Below, piece by piece: positions 36,164 through 45,446 of a DNA stretch of 64,000 bases. The DNA lies in the NCBI GenBank assembly GCA_030625885.1, contig DAOUPZ010000005.1, positions 62,001 to 126,000 of the forward strand, written 5' to 3'. This DNA is from Clostridia bacterium (GTDB lineage Bacteria > Bacillota > DAOUPZ01). Made by a program: the position numbers and the translations under genes. Under the pieces are notes generated by a model. That model had not been told where the DNA came from. It was given only the letters and a program-made list of their open reading frames with translations, and did not search any database. How positions within the stretch are numbered: position 1 is the first letter of the stretch; each line of letters starts with the position of its first letter.

Positions 36164-37498
36164 CTAGTAACTTTGAGCCAAACTCTTGGCATAATCTAAT
36201 ATTCTTGTTTTCATATTACAGTACATTTTCTTATCATTAATAAATAATGGTACTCTATGGTTGTGACGCAGTACATTAATTTCAATCAACCAGGGTTTAT
36301 ATGATTGATCCAATACCATATCTACCCCTACATCTCCATAGTGCCCATGCCGATCTATAATGCTGCAACCTTCCTTGCAGATTGCAACCATTCCTAGTTG
36401 TAGTTTATTAATCTCTTTTGGCGTTAAATAACGTGATTTTTTTAATGTTTCTTGGAAAGAAAGCTGTATACCCTTTTCAGGTGAATGGCTATCAAGACCA
36501 TCCACTTGGCCCAGCAAAGCAACAATTCCGGTACATTGCCATTGCCTGCTCCCATCCTTTTGCATAATGACTCGAAAAACAATAGGACGATTTTCATAAG
36601 TTAAAGTTGAAATCCCTTGTTGCACAATATACTCTCTTTTTCCTGTGAACGCTTTGATTACCCGATCGAGTACTACTTTATTTTTGAAAACTTTTTTCTC
36701 AGATTCATTTCGAAGACGGAAATAATCTCCATCACGTTTCCTGCATACGGTCATAATCCCTTTTCCATACGACCCTGAATGGGTTGGCTTGAGAAAAACC
36801 TTATGATACTCATTAAGCATATCATCCAAATCCTGTACTGAATGAAAGCATCGTGTTTCCGGTAAATATCCAGCCAGTAAAGCATCTTCTTCAAGCCACT
36901 GCGCCATTTCCCATTTATTAAACCAGGGGTAGTTAAAAATTCGATTTCCCATCTCGGAAGTTAAATGTTTATAAATTTGCCCTGAGATATATTTACGTTG
37001 AAATATAACATTTGGATAAGGGAAAACCGCTTTTTTCCAGGGTATTTCTTCTTTTGGAACATACGGTTGATAATAATACCCCGTAATTGTTTTTTGATCC
37101 ATATCAATTTGATCTCTGCTAAACACATAAACAAGTCCCTTAGTATTCTCATAATTTAATGTATACGAAGAACACCTTCGCAAAAATTTTTCTGTTAAAT
37201 CTTTTTCCTCTCTAGCTAACAATAAACCAATGACTGCTCCAATATGCAATTCTCCATTTTGAAAGGATATATCATACGGAATATCAAGCGGCAGCAAGAA
37301 AAAGCTAACTAAATCGCGTGAAATTTGGATCAGGCTTCCCTTTAAAGTATTCATAAAAGAAGCTGTCACTTTTTTTTGCCGTGTACCTGCCTTGACGACT
37401 ATTGTACAAGGTACTGGAATTTTGTATTTCTTTATGATTGAGTATGATAAAAAAATCTGGTTACGAAAACTGGAATTAACCCCTATATAACATGCCAT
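36164..37498 (-). CDS. YheC/YheD-family ATP-grasp protein, subgroup I
   Basis: 444 residues, close paralogue of the next gene downstream (shared ITGYYYQP, FPYPxVIFxR, WLEEDxLLxxYLPETR). HIGAVIGLLL, FLKPTHSGSYGKGI and WLIEINVLRH are intact, so the nucleotide and metal sites look functional. ATG behind AGGAGGG. 9 bp after the subgroup III gene. Confidence 0.85.
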   Translation of the reverse strand: MACYIGVNSSFRNQIFLSYSIIKKYKIPVPCTIVVKAGTRQKKVTASFMNTLKGSLIQISRDLVSFFLLPLDIPYDISFQNGELHIGAVIGLLLAREEKDLTEKFLRRCSSYTLNYENTKGLVYVFSRDQIDMDQKTITGYYYQPYVPKEEIPWKKAVFPYPNVIFQRKYISGQIYKHLTSEMGNRIFNYPWFNKWEMAQWLEEDALLAGYLPETRCFHSVQDLDDMLNEYHKVFLKPTHSGSYGKGIMTVCRKRDGDYFRLRNESEKKVFKNKVVLDRVIKAFTGKREYIVQQGISTLTYENRPIVFRVIMQKDGSRQWQCTGIVALLGQVDGLDSHSPEKGIQLSFQETLKKSRYLTPKEINKLQLGMVAICKEGCSIIDRHGHYGDVGVDMVLDQSYKPWLIEINVLRHNHRVPLFINDKKMYCNMKTRILDYAKSLAQSY

Positions 37499-37507
37499 TT
37501 TACCCTC

Positions 37508-38944
37508 CTAGTTTTCTTGACTCGCAAATCCATCCAGTTGAGCAGCATATAATAAAGGTTGGTAGCGAATAGATAAATAATTATCGTAATTCATGTGTTT
37601 AAATCCTTTAAAACTAGGAAAAACATTGGCCTCAATAAACCACAGCTTTCCCTCGATATCTATTGCTACATCAATACCAAATTCCGCGTAATGCTCTCCT
37701 GTTTGATCCATTGCCTGACAAAATTGGTAACAAAGCTGCAGCATTTCTTTTTCAATTAATTCAGTATTCATATGATATCCAAAAGCTTGCTGTAATGTTT
37801 CCTTTAAGAACAGGGCATAACCCCCCCGCGATATATTTGTAAGGAAATTCCCGTGATTAGCAATGCGGCATTCTGTACCACTATGAATCCACTCTCCACT
37901 TTCATTTTTTTGCATCACAATACGAACATCAAACGGACTTCCATTTATTTTTGCAAGGGGTAATAGCGGCTGGATCAGATATGGCGTAACAAAAAAATCT
38001 TCTTTTTCTAAAAATGTTTGTAAGGCCCAAGAAGAGAACGTAAATATTTCTCCTTCATCAAAATATCGATAATCGTGAATTCTAAAATGTTTACCATAAT
38101 CCCCAACCATCGTAAACATTTTATAATTTGCATTAGAATAATAATGATTGATGCTTAATTTTTTACCGTCATCTTTAACCCTTTCAATGACACAAATGCC
38201 CCTTCCCCTTGATAAATAAGTCGGCTTCAAAATGACCTTCTCATATTTATTTAAAAATTCATCCACTTCACTAAAATTTTTAATCATTTGGGTTTCAGGG
38301 ATAAATGGTTTTATTGGCTCACAATCTTTTATTATTTCATATATATCCCATTTACCTAACCGCTCTGAATTAAATACCTTTCCACCTGTTACTTGTTTTA
38401 ATCGATGGAGCGGTTGGGGTTTTGTATGTGAATTACGCCGATATACCACTTCAGGAAGAGGCAATTCACCATATTCCCATCCTTGATTAAAATAATTATG
38501 ATAAAGACCATAAGCAGACTTTTTTTCCCAGTCAATTGTTTCCGGCGAGAAAGCACAAATAAGACCCCCAACTTGATGGTAAATTCCCAATATATCGGAA
38601 TGCCTTCTCATATATGCCGTATTATAACGATAGTTTTCGTTACCTAATAACAAGCCGATCACCGGACCTAATTGAATACCGTCTTCCGTTATCATCATTT
38701 GCAAATGTATAGACTCTACGATTAATAATTCCTGTATCAATGATGGCGTCATCTGAATCGTTTGAGGATGTTCAAATGTTTCTCCTCCTAATTCCATCAA
38801 TACAGGCAGAGCCCTTACCTGCGCCTCTATTCTTTTCTGCCCAAAACGAATAGATACTGTGGCTTCTAACTGTGAAACAAGGGATTGAGGAATAAAAATG
38901 ATATCTTCTTTAAGGATTATCTCTTCAATTCTTACCCACATCAT
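37508..38944 (-). CDS. YheC/YheD-family ATP-grasp protein, subgroup III
   Basis: 478 residues, paralogue of 49530-50963 along its full length (shared QLEAxVSIxFGQKRI, YGLYHNYF, ILKPxxLSRGRGIC, WFIEANVFPSFKGFK). ATP-grasp residues intact. Its ATG overlaps the stop of the degenerate gene upstream by 4 nt, the same as in the other copy, so each subgroup III enzyme is paired with a pseudo-enzyme. Confidence 0.85.
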   Translation of the reverse strand: MMWVRIEEIILKEDIIFIPQSLVSQLEATVSIRFGQKRIEAQVRALPVLMELGGETFEHPQTIQMTPSLIQELLIVESIHLQMMITEDGIQLGPVIGLLLGNENYRYNTAYMRRHSDILGIYHQVGGLICAFSPETIDWEKKSAYGLYHNYFNQGWEYGELPLPEVVYRRNSHTKPQPLHRLKQVTGGKVFNSERLGKWDIYEIIKDCEPIKPFIPETQMIKNFSEVDEFLNKYEKVILKPTYLSRGRGICVIERVKDDGKKLSINHYYSNANYKMFTMVGDYGKHFRIHDYRYFDEGEIFTFSSWALQTFLEKEDFFVTPYLIQPLLPLAKINGSPFDVRIVMQKNESGEWIHSGTECRIANHGNFLTNISRGGYALFLKETLQQAFGYHMNTELIEKEMLQLCYQFCQAMDQTGEHYAEFGIDVAIDIEGKLWFIEANVFPSFKGFKHMNYDNYLSIRYQPLLYAAQLDGFASQEN

Positions 38945-40029
38945 ATATTCCCCTCCTTCACTTTATTTGCACCTTGCTGAATCAAATAACTCAACGCATT
39001 GCCCCAGTATTGAGTCCAAACACTTTGATCTTTCATCCTTGATAACCATTCCTGCTGTTCCCAACCACTAAAAAAAACTAAATAGGGGTTTCCGACTTCA
39101 TCCATTAAATAATCCAGATAGCAACTGGCTAAATCCGGTAAAAATTTTTCTAAATGTGTGCAGGACCGTATTGAATCATTCTTAAACTTATCTATGACAT
39201 ATTGATACGTATTGGGAAATATCTCTTGAAGAATAGCATCTAATTCATGCGTTTCATGAATAAAACAATGGTTATATCCCATGAAATCATTTTTAGCAAT
39301 CATGTGAATAACACGCCACTCATTCATTTTTATTTTCTGAACATAAACCCGTGCCTCAATCTTTTTTTCTTTCCAATTCAAAGGATAAATACCTCTTACT
39401 ATAAAATATTGATCATCATTCATCATTTCCAAGGTATCATTTAGTACCTGATCTTTTTCACAACTCCAAACATCTTCACCCAAAAAAATGAGATAATCGC
39501 CCGGATCCCAATATGAACTTTTTGTAATGATAATCATCTTTTTAAAATCAGGTTTATTAACGGGTAACAGAAAAACATGCTCCCATTCCTGTACCGCATA
39601 CTTTAATGTATCCAAATCAAATGAATACTGACAAAGCAAGAAATCTGATGATTTAGAATGACTTGCTAAAATATTATAAATCATCTCCTGATCATAGTGA
39701 TTCACTTTATTTATAAAAGTTATGGCCGGATCATCAAATAACTGGCGTAGTTTCCGGATATGGTTTTTGCGATAGTGAACCGATGTATTATAAATAATTG
39801 AAGGAATTTTAATTGCCCCTGCACTTTGATTGCTTGGAAATACTTTTTTGGTGTACACCAGCCTATTAAGTAAATCAATATTATTTAAAGTAAAAATTGA
39901 AATACTTATATCTTTGTTCATCAAAGAAGCCGCCTGATATTTGTCTAAAATATTAGAAATTATCTGTTCCTGCTGACCGTCATCATTAACTAAGAATCCT
40001 ATGTCTTTCCCTGTCGTGCCTAGTTCCAT
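38941..40029 (-). CDS. degenerate YheC-type ATP-grasp protein, subgroup IV
   Basis: 362 residues. Related to the family by SLDLDTLKYAVQEW-like, VFLLPV and ARVYVQK segments, but the ATP-binding Lys of LKP is Leu and the final E-x-N metal site is replaced (VFFSGWEQQEWL), so catalysis is unlikely. Paralogue of 50960-52036. AAGGAGGGGG precedes its ATG and the shared promoter lies at 40056-40087. Probably a structural or regulatory partner of the enzyme encoded next. Confidence 0.8.
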   Translation of the reverse strand: MELGTTGKDIGFLVNDDGQQEQIISNILDKYQAASLMNKDISISIFTLNNIDLLNRLVYTKKVFPSNQSAGAIKIPSIIYNTSVHYRKNHIRKLRQLFDDPAITFINKVNHYDQEMIYNILASHSKSSDFLLCQYSFDLDTLKYAVQEWEHVFLLPVNKPDFKKMIIITKSSYWDPGDYLIFLGEDVWSCEKDQVLNDTLEMMNDDQYFIVRGIYPLNWKEKKIEARVYVQKIKMNEWRVIHMIAKNDFMGYNHCFIHETHELDAILQEIFPNTYQYVIDKFKNDSIRSCTHLEKFLPDLASCYLDYLMDEVGNPYLVFFSGWEQQEWLSRMKDQSVWTQYWGNALSYLIQQGANKVKEGNI

Positions 40030-40055
40030 TTAGTCCCCCTCCTTACTTTTATAAA

Positions 40056-40087
40056 TATTATATGTAACCTTTGTTAGTAATGTTAAT
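40056..40087 (-). promoter_or_regulatory. shared-type promoter (ATTAACATT-N14-CATATAATA)
   Basis: Minus strand: ATTAACATT (40087-40079), 14 nt, CATATAATA (40064-40056), about 27 bp before the ATG at 40029. Also readable as TTAACA-N18-TATAAT for the housekeeping sigma factor. Confidence 0.7.
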
Positions 40088-40153
40088 ACTGACCAGCCAT
40101 ACCCTTAGGAATTGTTTTCGCTTAAATCTTAAACAATCGTTTTCGAACTACGA

Positions 40154-41488
40154 TTAAAATCCGGCTAAAGCCTTCGCATATTGAATAGGAGATGATTTAA
40201 CATCATAATACATCTCTTCTGCATTAAGATCTAAGGGGAAATGATGCTCATGCCGCCGGTTATTGATTTCAATCACCCAAATATTCAAATCACAATCCAA
40301 CCCAATATCAAAACCAAAGTCACCATAACATCGATCTCTTTCATCTAATACATGGCAAACTTTCTTGCATACTTCTATAATCTGATGCTCTTTTTTCCAT
40401 ATCTCCCTGGGTTCTAAATGGCATATGCCTCCAAGTACATCTTCAAAAGTATGAACATATCCGCCTCCTTGAATATTGGTATCAATATTGCCCTTCTTCC
40501 CAAAGCGGGCAATCACACCTGTACATTGCCATTTTTGCGTATAATCCTTTTGCATAATAAAGCGAAAATCTATTTTGCGCTCTCTATAAGAAAGTAAATT
40601 AATAGATTGCTGAATTAAATAATTATGATGTTCACTTAAAAAATCAATAATAAAGTTCTCTGCCTCATATTTTGTTCCAAAAATTTTTTCTTCATCACCC
40701 TTATTATATTTAAAATGATAGCCATCCAGTTCATAGGTTACCTTGATAATCCCAAGCCCTTGAAAACCATTTGATGGTTTAAGAAATATCGCAGGGTATT
40801 GTTCCATCATATCAAAGATATCAACTGGTTTTTTTAAAGGATGCGTTTCCGGCAAATAAGGACGAATTGAGTTAACAGGGGACAGCCATTTCCATGCTTT
40901 CAGTTTATTAAACGTGGGATAATTAAATATTTTATTTCCCATTTCTTTGATAAGCGATTGATAAACATCTTTTTTGATGCCAATTCTTTGATAAATGACG
41001 TGTGGATAAGGAAATACACCTTTTTTCCAAGATGCTTCATCTTCATCAGTACAAGGGTTAAAATAATACCCTTGAATAATCTTTTTTTTCTGATCGATGC
41101 CTTCTGGGCTAAAGACAAATAATAGTCCTCTGACTGCAGGATATTGAAGGGTATAATTCAGGCACTTTTTCAAATACGCAGGCGAGTATTTTTCATCTTG
41201 CTTATGTAAAAGAAGGCCTATGATCGGTCCAAGATTTAATTCCTCATCATTAAGCAGGATATCATATGGAATATTTTGCGGAAGAAAAAGGTCCTCGAAA
41301 ACATCTTTCGATATCTTAATGGTTTTTTTAGCTAACCGTGATTCAAAGGATACCCCTACCGGGCACTTTCTTGCCCCGCCTCGAACGACCATTTTTCGAG
41401 GTATCTCATCAAAATATTCCATTATCAATTTCTCCGAAAAGATAACTTGTTTTTTTAATTGCTCATCCACTTCAAGTTGATAATTCAT
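40154..41488 (-). CDS. YheC/YheD-family ATP-grasp protein, subgroup II
   Basis: 444 residues, paralogue of 46828-48162 (shared DEQLK, FDIGLD-like end, NRRHEHxxPL). NLGPIIGLLLH, FLKPSNGFQGLGI, DFRFIMQKDYT and WVIEINNRRHEH are intact. ATG follows AAAAGGGGGG. Its own promoter of the shared type lies at 41577-41608. Confidence 0.85.
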   Translation of the reverse strand: MNYQLEVDEQLKKQVIFSEKLIMEYFDEIPRKMVVRGGARKCPVGVSFESRLAKKTIKISKDVFEDLFLPQNIPYDILLNDEELNLGPIIGLLLHKQDEKYSPAYLKKCLNYTLQYPAVRGLLFVFSPEGIDQKKKIIQGYYFNPCTDEDEASWKKGVFPYPHVIYQRIGIKKDVYQSLIKEMGNKIFNYPTFNKLKAWKWLSPVNSIRPYLPETHPLKKPVDIFDMMEQYPAIFLKPSNGFQGLGIIKVTYELDGYHFKYNKGDEEKIFGTKYEAENFIIDFLSEHHNYLIQQSINLLSYRERKIDFRFIMQKDYTQKWQCTGVIARFGKKGNIDTNIQGGGYVHTFEDVLGGICHLEPREIWKKEHQIIEVCKKVCHVLDERDRCYGDFGFDIGLDCDLNIWVIEINNRRHEHHFPLDLNAEEMYYDVKSSPIQYAKALAGF

Positions 41489-41576
41489 TTATTTCCCCCC
41501 TTTTTTATGAGTAAAATGCAATATTATTTTATTAAAATTTATTTCTTATCGGGAACGTATCTTTTCCTATCTATAA

Positions 41577-41608
41577 CACTATATGTTATTTTTTTTAAAA
41601 ATGTTAAT
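41577..41608 (-). promoter_or_regulatory. shared-type promoter (ATTAACATT-N14-CATATAGTG)
   Basis: Minus strand: ATTAACATT (41608-41600), 14 nt, CATATAGTG (41585-41577). About 90 bp before the ATP-grasp gene at 41488. Confidence 0.65.
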
Positions 41609-41684
41609 ACTATCCACAAAGGATAAAAAGCAACCCAAAATTATCTATATATACTGCACCGAAAAAAAATATACCATTTACAGG

Positions 41685-41745
41685 AAAATGCAAGATCAAG
41701 GTCATTGCAGAAGATACAAGCGACATGTCCTCAATCTTGCATTTT
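41685..41745 (-). terminator. possible terminator of the MurF-like gene
   Basis: AAAATGCAAGAT (41685-41696) and its complement ATCTTGCATTTT (41734-41745) with a 37-nt loop. No long T-run follows, so termination is uncertain. Confidence 0.4.
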
Positions 41746-41833
41746 AAATATGAAATGCAGATTATTTAATGTAATTTATATAGTTATGATTTTAAGTTGT
41801 TTTATTCTTTATAACATATGAATGATGACACAG

Positions 41834-43243
41834 CTACTTCATTAATAAATGTACTAAAGATAGTCCAGATGTTCTTTTTCCTTCTATAAAAGTAATTTTT
41901 ACCAAGACCAGAGCATTTGAATCAAGCGCCTTTTTTAAGGTTAGTGCTGCGTGATTTAGATCATTTACATAACATATTTTCTCCCTCTCCATCCCATTTT
42001 CTACCGCAACCTCCCCAATTTGTACAGCATTTTTCCCTATCGTAATCAATCTATCTAAATTAGCATCAGCTACTTTTTTACCAACCATTTCATAACTTTC
42101 GTCTACAGACTGCCCAACACGTTGAACATCCCCCATAACAGCAATTATCTTCCGGCCTCCGGCAATATTCTTTAATACTTCTAAAGCTGCTTCAATTGAA
42201 AATATATTTGACTTTACGCCATCATAAAGAATAACACTGCCATTAATTCCCGCCATTGTTTTTAACGGACAGCGCTCAGGCCAATGGATCATTTCCTCAC
42301 GATACTGCATCAAGCCAGCTTGAATATCATTAACAGAACAACCCATTAACTGACAAGCTGCAATAGCAGCTAAAGCATTATAAACATTATGAATTCCCCA
42401 TCCGGGAATAACCAACTCTGCTGTTTCTTGAACAGTATGTAAAATAAATTTCATACCTATATCCGTATACTGAATATTGGAAGCAGAAATATCTGCTTTA
42501 TCATTAATACCAAAATAAATAATTTTTCCGTCAAATTGTTCTAACTTTAGTTTCTTACTATTTTCATCATCATTATTTAAAATCAATGTCCCCCCTTTTT
42601 TCATTCCCTTAATAATCTGACCTTTTGCCTTTATTATATTTTCTAAAGTTTTGCATCCTTCCATATGATCAATCCCGATATTGGTAATAATACCGATCGT
42701 GGGCTGTACATAAGCACTTTGAATGGCTATATCTGTAGGACCACTCAAACCCAATTCGATGACTGCAGCATCTGTTTTGTTATCAATACTCAATATATAT
42801 CGCGGCTTAGAATCTAAGGCATTAAAACTGCAATAGCTATATACAATATCATGATATCTCTGCTGTAAAATATGGGCAATCATTTCTTTTGTTGTTGTCT
42901 TTCCCGCTGTTCCGGTAATCCCTATAACAGGAATATCAAACAAATTGCGATAATATTTAATAAATCCCCAATAAGCTTTCCGTAAATCCGGTACGTAAAC
43001 AACTCCTATTTCCTCGGGCACAGTTTGTAAATCAATTTGTTCTTGTGTTACTATCGCACGAATCCCTTTTTGCAGCATTTCATCAAAAGAAACACGGTAC
43101 AGCGAACGATAATAAAATACAAGACACTGAGGATATAAATGCTTCTTGATACGTCCTATTCCAGTTATAAGGGATTCCGGATCCCCTCTAAGCAGCTCCC
43201 CATTAATCGCTTTTACAATGGTTCCCAATGTCAAACTTTGCAT
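41834..43243 (-). CDS. MurF-like Mur ligase with altered P-loop
   Basis: 469 residues with the three-domain Mur-ligase plan: a MurF-like N-terminus, a P-loop GTAGKTTTKE (true MurF here has GSNGKTTTKD), VIELGLSGPTDI, TNIGIDHMEG and a C-terminal domain. MurF's NFNNEIG and NDAYNASPTSM become SFNALDS and YDGVKSNIFSI, so the substrate differs. ATG 43243 follows GGAAGGG. It stands inside the ATP-grasp cluster and has the shared-type promoter 285 bp upstream. Cyanophycin synthetase also combines ATP-grasp and Mur-ligase units. Confidence 0.85.
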   Translation of the reverse strand: MQSLTLGTIVKAINGELLRGDPESLITGIGRIKKHLYPQCLVFYYRSLYRVSFDEMLQKGIRAIVTQEQIDLQTVPEEIGVVYVPDLRKAYWGFIKYYRNLFDIPVIGITGTAGKTTTKEMIAHILQQRYHDIVYSYCSFNALDSKPRYILSIDNKTDAAVIELGLSGPTDIAIQSAYVQPTIGIITNIGIDHMEGCKTLENIIKAKGQIIKGMKKGGTLILNNDDENSKKLKLEQFDGKIIYFGINDKADISASNIQYTDIGMKFILHTVQETAELVIPGWGIHNVYNALAAIAACQLMGCSVNDIQAGLMQYREEMIHWPERCPLKTMAGINGSVILYDGVKSNIFSIEAALEVLKNIAGGRKIIAVMGDVQRVGQSVDESYEMVGKKVADANLDRLITIGKNAVQIGEVAVENGMEREKICYVNDLNHAALTLKKALDSNALVLVKITFIEGKRTSGLSLVHLLMK

Positions 43244-43527
43244 ATTATCCCTTCCTTCCATTTATTTCATATCATTTCCAAACCAATAAATTATCTAATC
43301 TAACACCTAGTTTAGAAAAAATGACATGTTCCCTTCCTTTAAAACTAACCTGTGTCGTACTATATAAAATAGCCGACAACAAATGCTTAACTCGGCGTCA
43401 TAATTAATTTTTCTAAATCCTTCATGAATCAATCTTATATACGTTGGTTAGACGAATAATCCTTAAGCCAAAATATAACGGTTTTTAGCATTGTCTATTT
43501 ATATTTAACAGTTATGTACTTTTGTAA

Positions 43528-43559
43528 TATGATATGTTATTTTTGTTATAAATGTTAAT
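43528..43559 (-). promoter_or_regulatory. shared-type promoter (ATTAACATT-N14-CATATCATA)
   Basis: Minus strand: ATTAACATT (43559-43551), 14 nt, CATATCATA (43536-43528). It would give the MurF-like gene a leader of roughly 280 nt. Confidence 0.65.
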
Positions 43560-43638
43560 TATAACCATAATAATAAATATTAACTACTTATTAAATCCAC
43601 TTTTATAGATTCCAAGCTGATAACTTAAATTATAGATT

Positions 43639-43685
43639 CCTTAATCTTTTATTTCCAACTAACCAACTTTCCAACTAACCAACTG
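43639..43685 (-). repeat. word repeat, GTTGGTTA type (8-bp period)
   Basis: Minus strand: GTTGGTTA, GTTGGAAA, GTTGGTTA, GTTGGAAA, then TAAAAGATTAAGG. It has the shared tail of the heptad family but an 8-bp period, the one exception seen. Confidence 0.75.
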
Positions 43686-43820
43686 CCCCCTGATATTAAA
43701 CTCTATGAAAAATATTTAATACGGTCTCAATAATAATTTTAATTTTGACATTGGATATCTATATCAAAAATAACTTTTAAAGAAAAGGACAAGAATTACA
43801 GCATAGAGTTGTTGAAAAAT

Positions 43821-43944
43821 AAAAAAACATAAAAAAACCTGAAGATCCTATCATCATATTAAAAGACCTTTAGGTTTTTTTATGTTTTTTTTTATGTTTT
43901 TTTTTTATGTTTTTTTTTTATGTTTTTTTTATGTTTTTTTTATG
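43821..43944 (-). terminator. terminator with expanded T-run/ATG tandem repeat
   Basis: Perfect 20-bp stem AAAAAAACATAAAAAAACCT (43821-43840) and its complement (43872-43891). The right arm continues as six ATG triplets (43882, 43894, 43907, 43920, 43931, 43942) separated by 8-10 T: a tandem repeat of about 11-13 bp grown out of one terminator arm. Ends the upstream ATP-grasp operon. Confidence 0.75.
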
Positions 43945-44029
43945 TTTTCTTTTATAGCTTTAATAAACATCTTATATACTGTATGTATTATCCAAAAGTA
44001 GTATAGTTCATCATAAGCAGTAATAAAGA

Positions 44030-45391
44030 TTAAATATTATCATCCATATTATAATTAAATCCTGCTAAACTCTTTGAATATTCCAGGATACGTGTCCGCA
44101 TTGTTTCATACATCTGCCGATCCCCTGCATAAAGCGGTACTTCATGAGTATGACGTACATTAACTTCAATTAACCAGGGACGATATGATTGATCCAAAAT
44201 GACATCTACCCCTAGATCCCCATATAAACCATGATGATCCATTAATTCACAGGCTTTCTTGCTGATTTCAATCATTTCACTTTTTGTTCTTTCTATTTCT
44301 CCGGATGGTAAATAACTCGTTTTTTCCATCGTATCTTCAAATGTCATCCCTTCACTATGCTGTCCATAGATTTTCATATGACTATCCATTCCACCCACTA
44401 AACCTGGTAATGCGACGATTCCCGTACACGCCCACTGCTGGCTTTGATTTTTTTGCATAATAAGACGAAAATCTAGTTTACGCCCTTCATATGTAATATC
44501 ATTGATTCCTTGCTGCACAATATATTCTCGCTCTGCAGTAATTGCTTTTACTTGGACATCCATTTCATCTCTTTCCTTAATAATTCTATCTTCTGGTTCT
44601 TGCCGAAAGCAGAAATGATCGCCATCTTCTTTTCGCATCACTACGATAATACCGTATCCAAAACAAGAGGCAACCGGCTTCAGAAAAACCTTTTGATGCT
44701 TTTGGAGCATCTCCTCTAAATCTTTTGCTGATTTAAGCATTTTCGTTTCAGGAAGATAATTAATTAATGACGGATCTTTTTCCAGCCACTGTGCCATTGT
44801 TCGCTTATGATAAAGCTCAGGGTAGTTAATAATGGTCTCTCCTATTTCAGATTTTAAATGTTTAAAAAGATTATACGGTATATATGAACGCTGAAATATG
44901 ACATCAGGATAGGGAAATGCAGCTTTTTTCCAAGGAACTTCTCCCGGAGAAACATTTGGTTGAAAATAATATCCCGTAATCGTTTTTTGCTTAGTATCAA
45001 TTTTATCCCTGCTAAATACACATACCAAACCATTTATATCGTCATACTTTAAGGCAAATGTTGAATAATCTTGTAATCGTTTCTTGGTTAAAGCTGATTC
45101 ATTTTTTGCCATCAGCAAGCCAATAACAGGACCGATGTGCAATTCACCATTAACAATCGAAACGTCAAAAGAAACATCATCAGGCAACAAGAAAAAATCT
45201 TTTAAATTGGGTGAAAATTGAATAACATTTTCTTTTAGTCCAACATCTATCATTATATGCACCGTTTTTCGCCGGGCGCCTACTCTAATGATCGTTATAT
45301 CCTTTAAGTCTTCTTTTTTTTCTATTATAAAATCATAGGGTAAAACAACCGTCCCCATTAAATTATTATTAATAACCATTTTATAAGGCAT
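44030..45391 (-). CDS. YheC/YheD-family ATP-grasp protein, subgroup I
   Basis: 453 residues, closest to its neighbour 45447-46781 (both have DSHMKIYGQHSEGMTF). HIGPVIGLLM, FLKPVASCFGYGI, DFRLIMQKNQ and WLIEVNVRHTHEVPL are intact. ATG behind GGAGGGG. Last gene of the first ATP-grasp block; the terminator follows directly. Confidence 0.85.
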   Translation of the reverse strand: MPYKMVINNNLMGTVVLPYDFIIEKKEDLKDITIIRVGARRKTVHIMIDVGLKENVIQFSPNLKDFFLLPDDVSFDVSIVNGELHIGPVIGLLMAKNESALTKKRLQDYSTFALKYDDINGLVCVFSRDKIDTKQKTITGYYFQPNVSPGEVPWKKAAFPYPDVIFQRSYIPYNLFKHLKSEIGETIINYPELYHKRTMAQWLEKDPSLINYLPETKMLKSAKDLEEMLQKHQKVFLKPVASCFGYGIIVVMRKEDGDHFCFRQEPEDRIIKERDEMDVQVKAITAEREYIVQQGINDITYEGRKLDFRLIMQKNQSQQWACTGIVALPGLVGGMDSHMKIYGQHSEGMTFEDTMEKTSYLPSGEIERTKSEMIEISKKACELMDHHGLYGDLGVDVILDQSYRPWLIEVNVRHTHEVPLYAGDRQMYETMRTRILEYSKSLAGFNYNMDDNI

Positions 45392-45446
45392 TTTTTCCCC
45401 TCCATTCTTTTCCTTGATTACATCACATTAATTATTGAACAAAAAA

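Larger units (their letters stand above)
41489..41833. other. 345-bp spacer: promoter and stem-loop
   Basis: Contains the shared-type promoter (41577-41608) for the downstream ATP-grasp gene and a 12-bp inverted repeat (41685-41745) that may end transcription of the MurF-like gene. The rest is AT-rich with no frame. Confidence 0.6.
43262..44029. other. 768-bp spacer: promoter, repeats, terminator
   Basis: Largest gene-free gap. It contains the shared-type promoter (43528-43559), an 8-bp-period word repeat (43639-43685), and a terminator with an expanded T-rich tandem repeat (43821-43944). No frame with a ribosome site seen. Confidence 0.6.
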
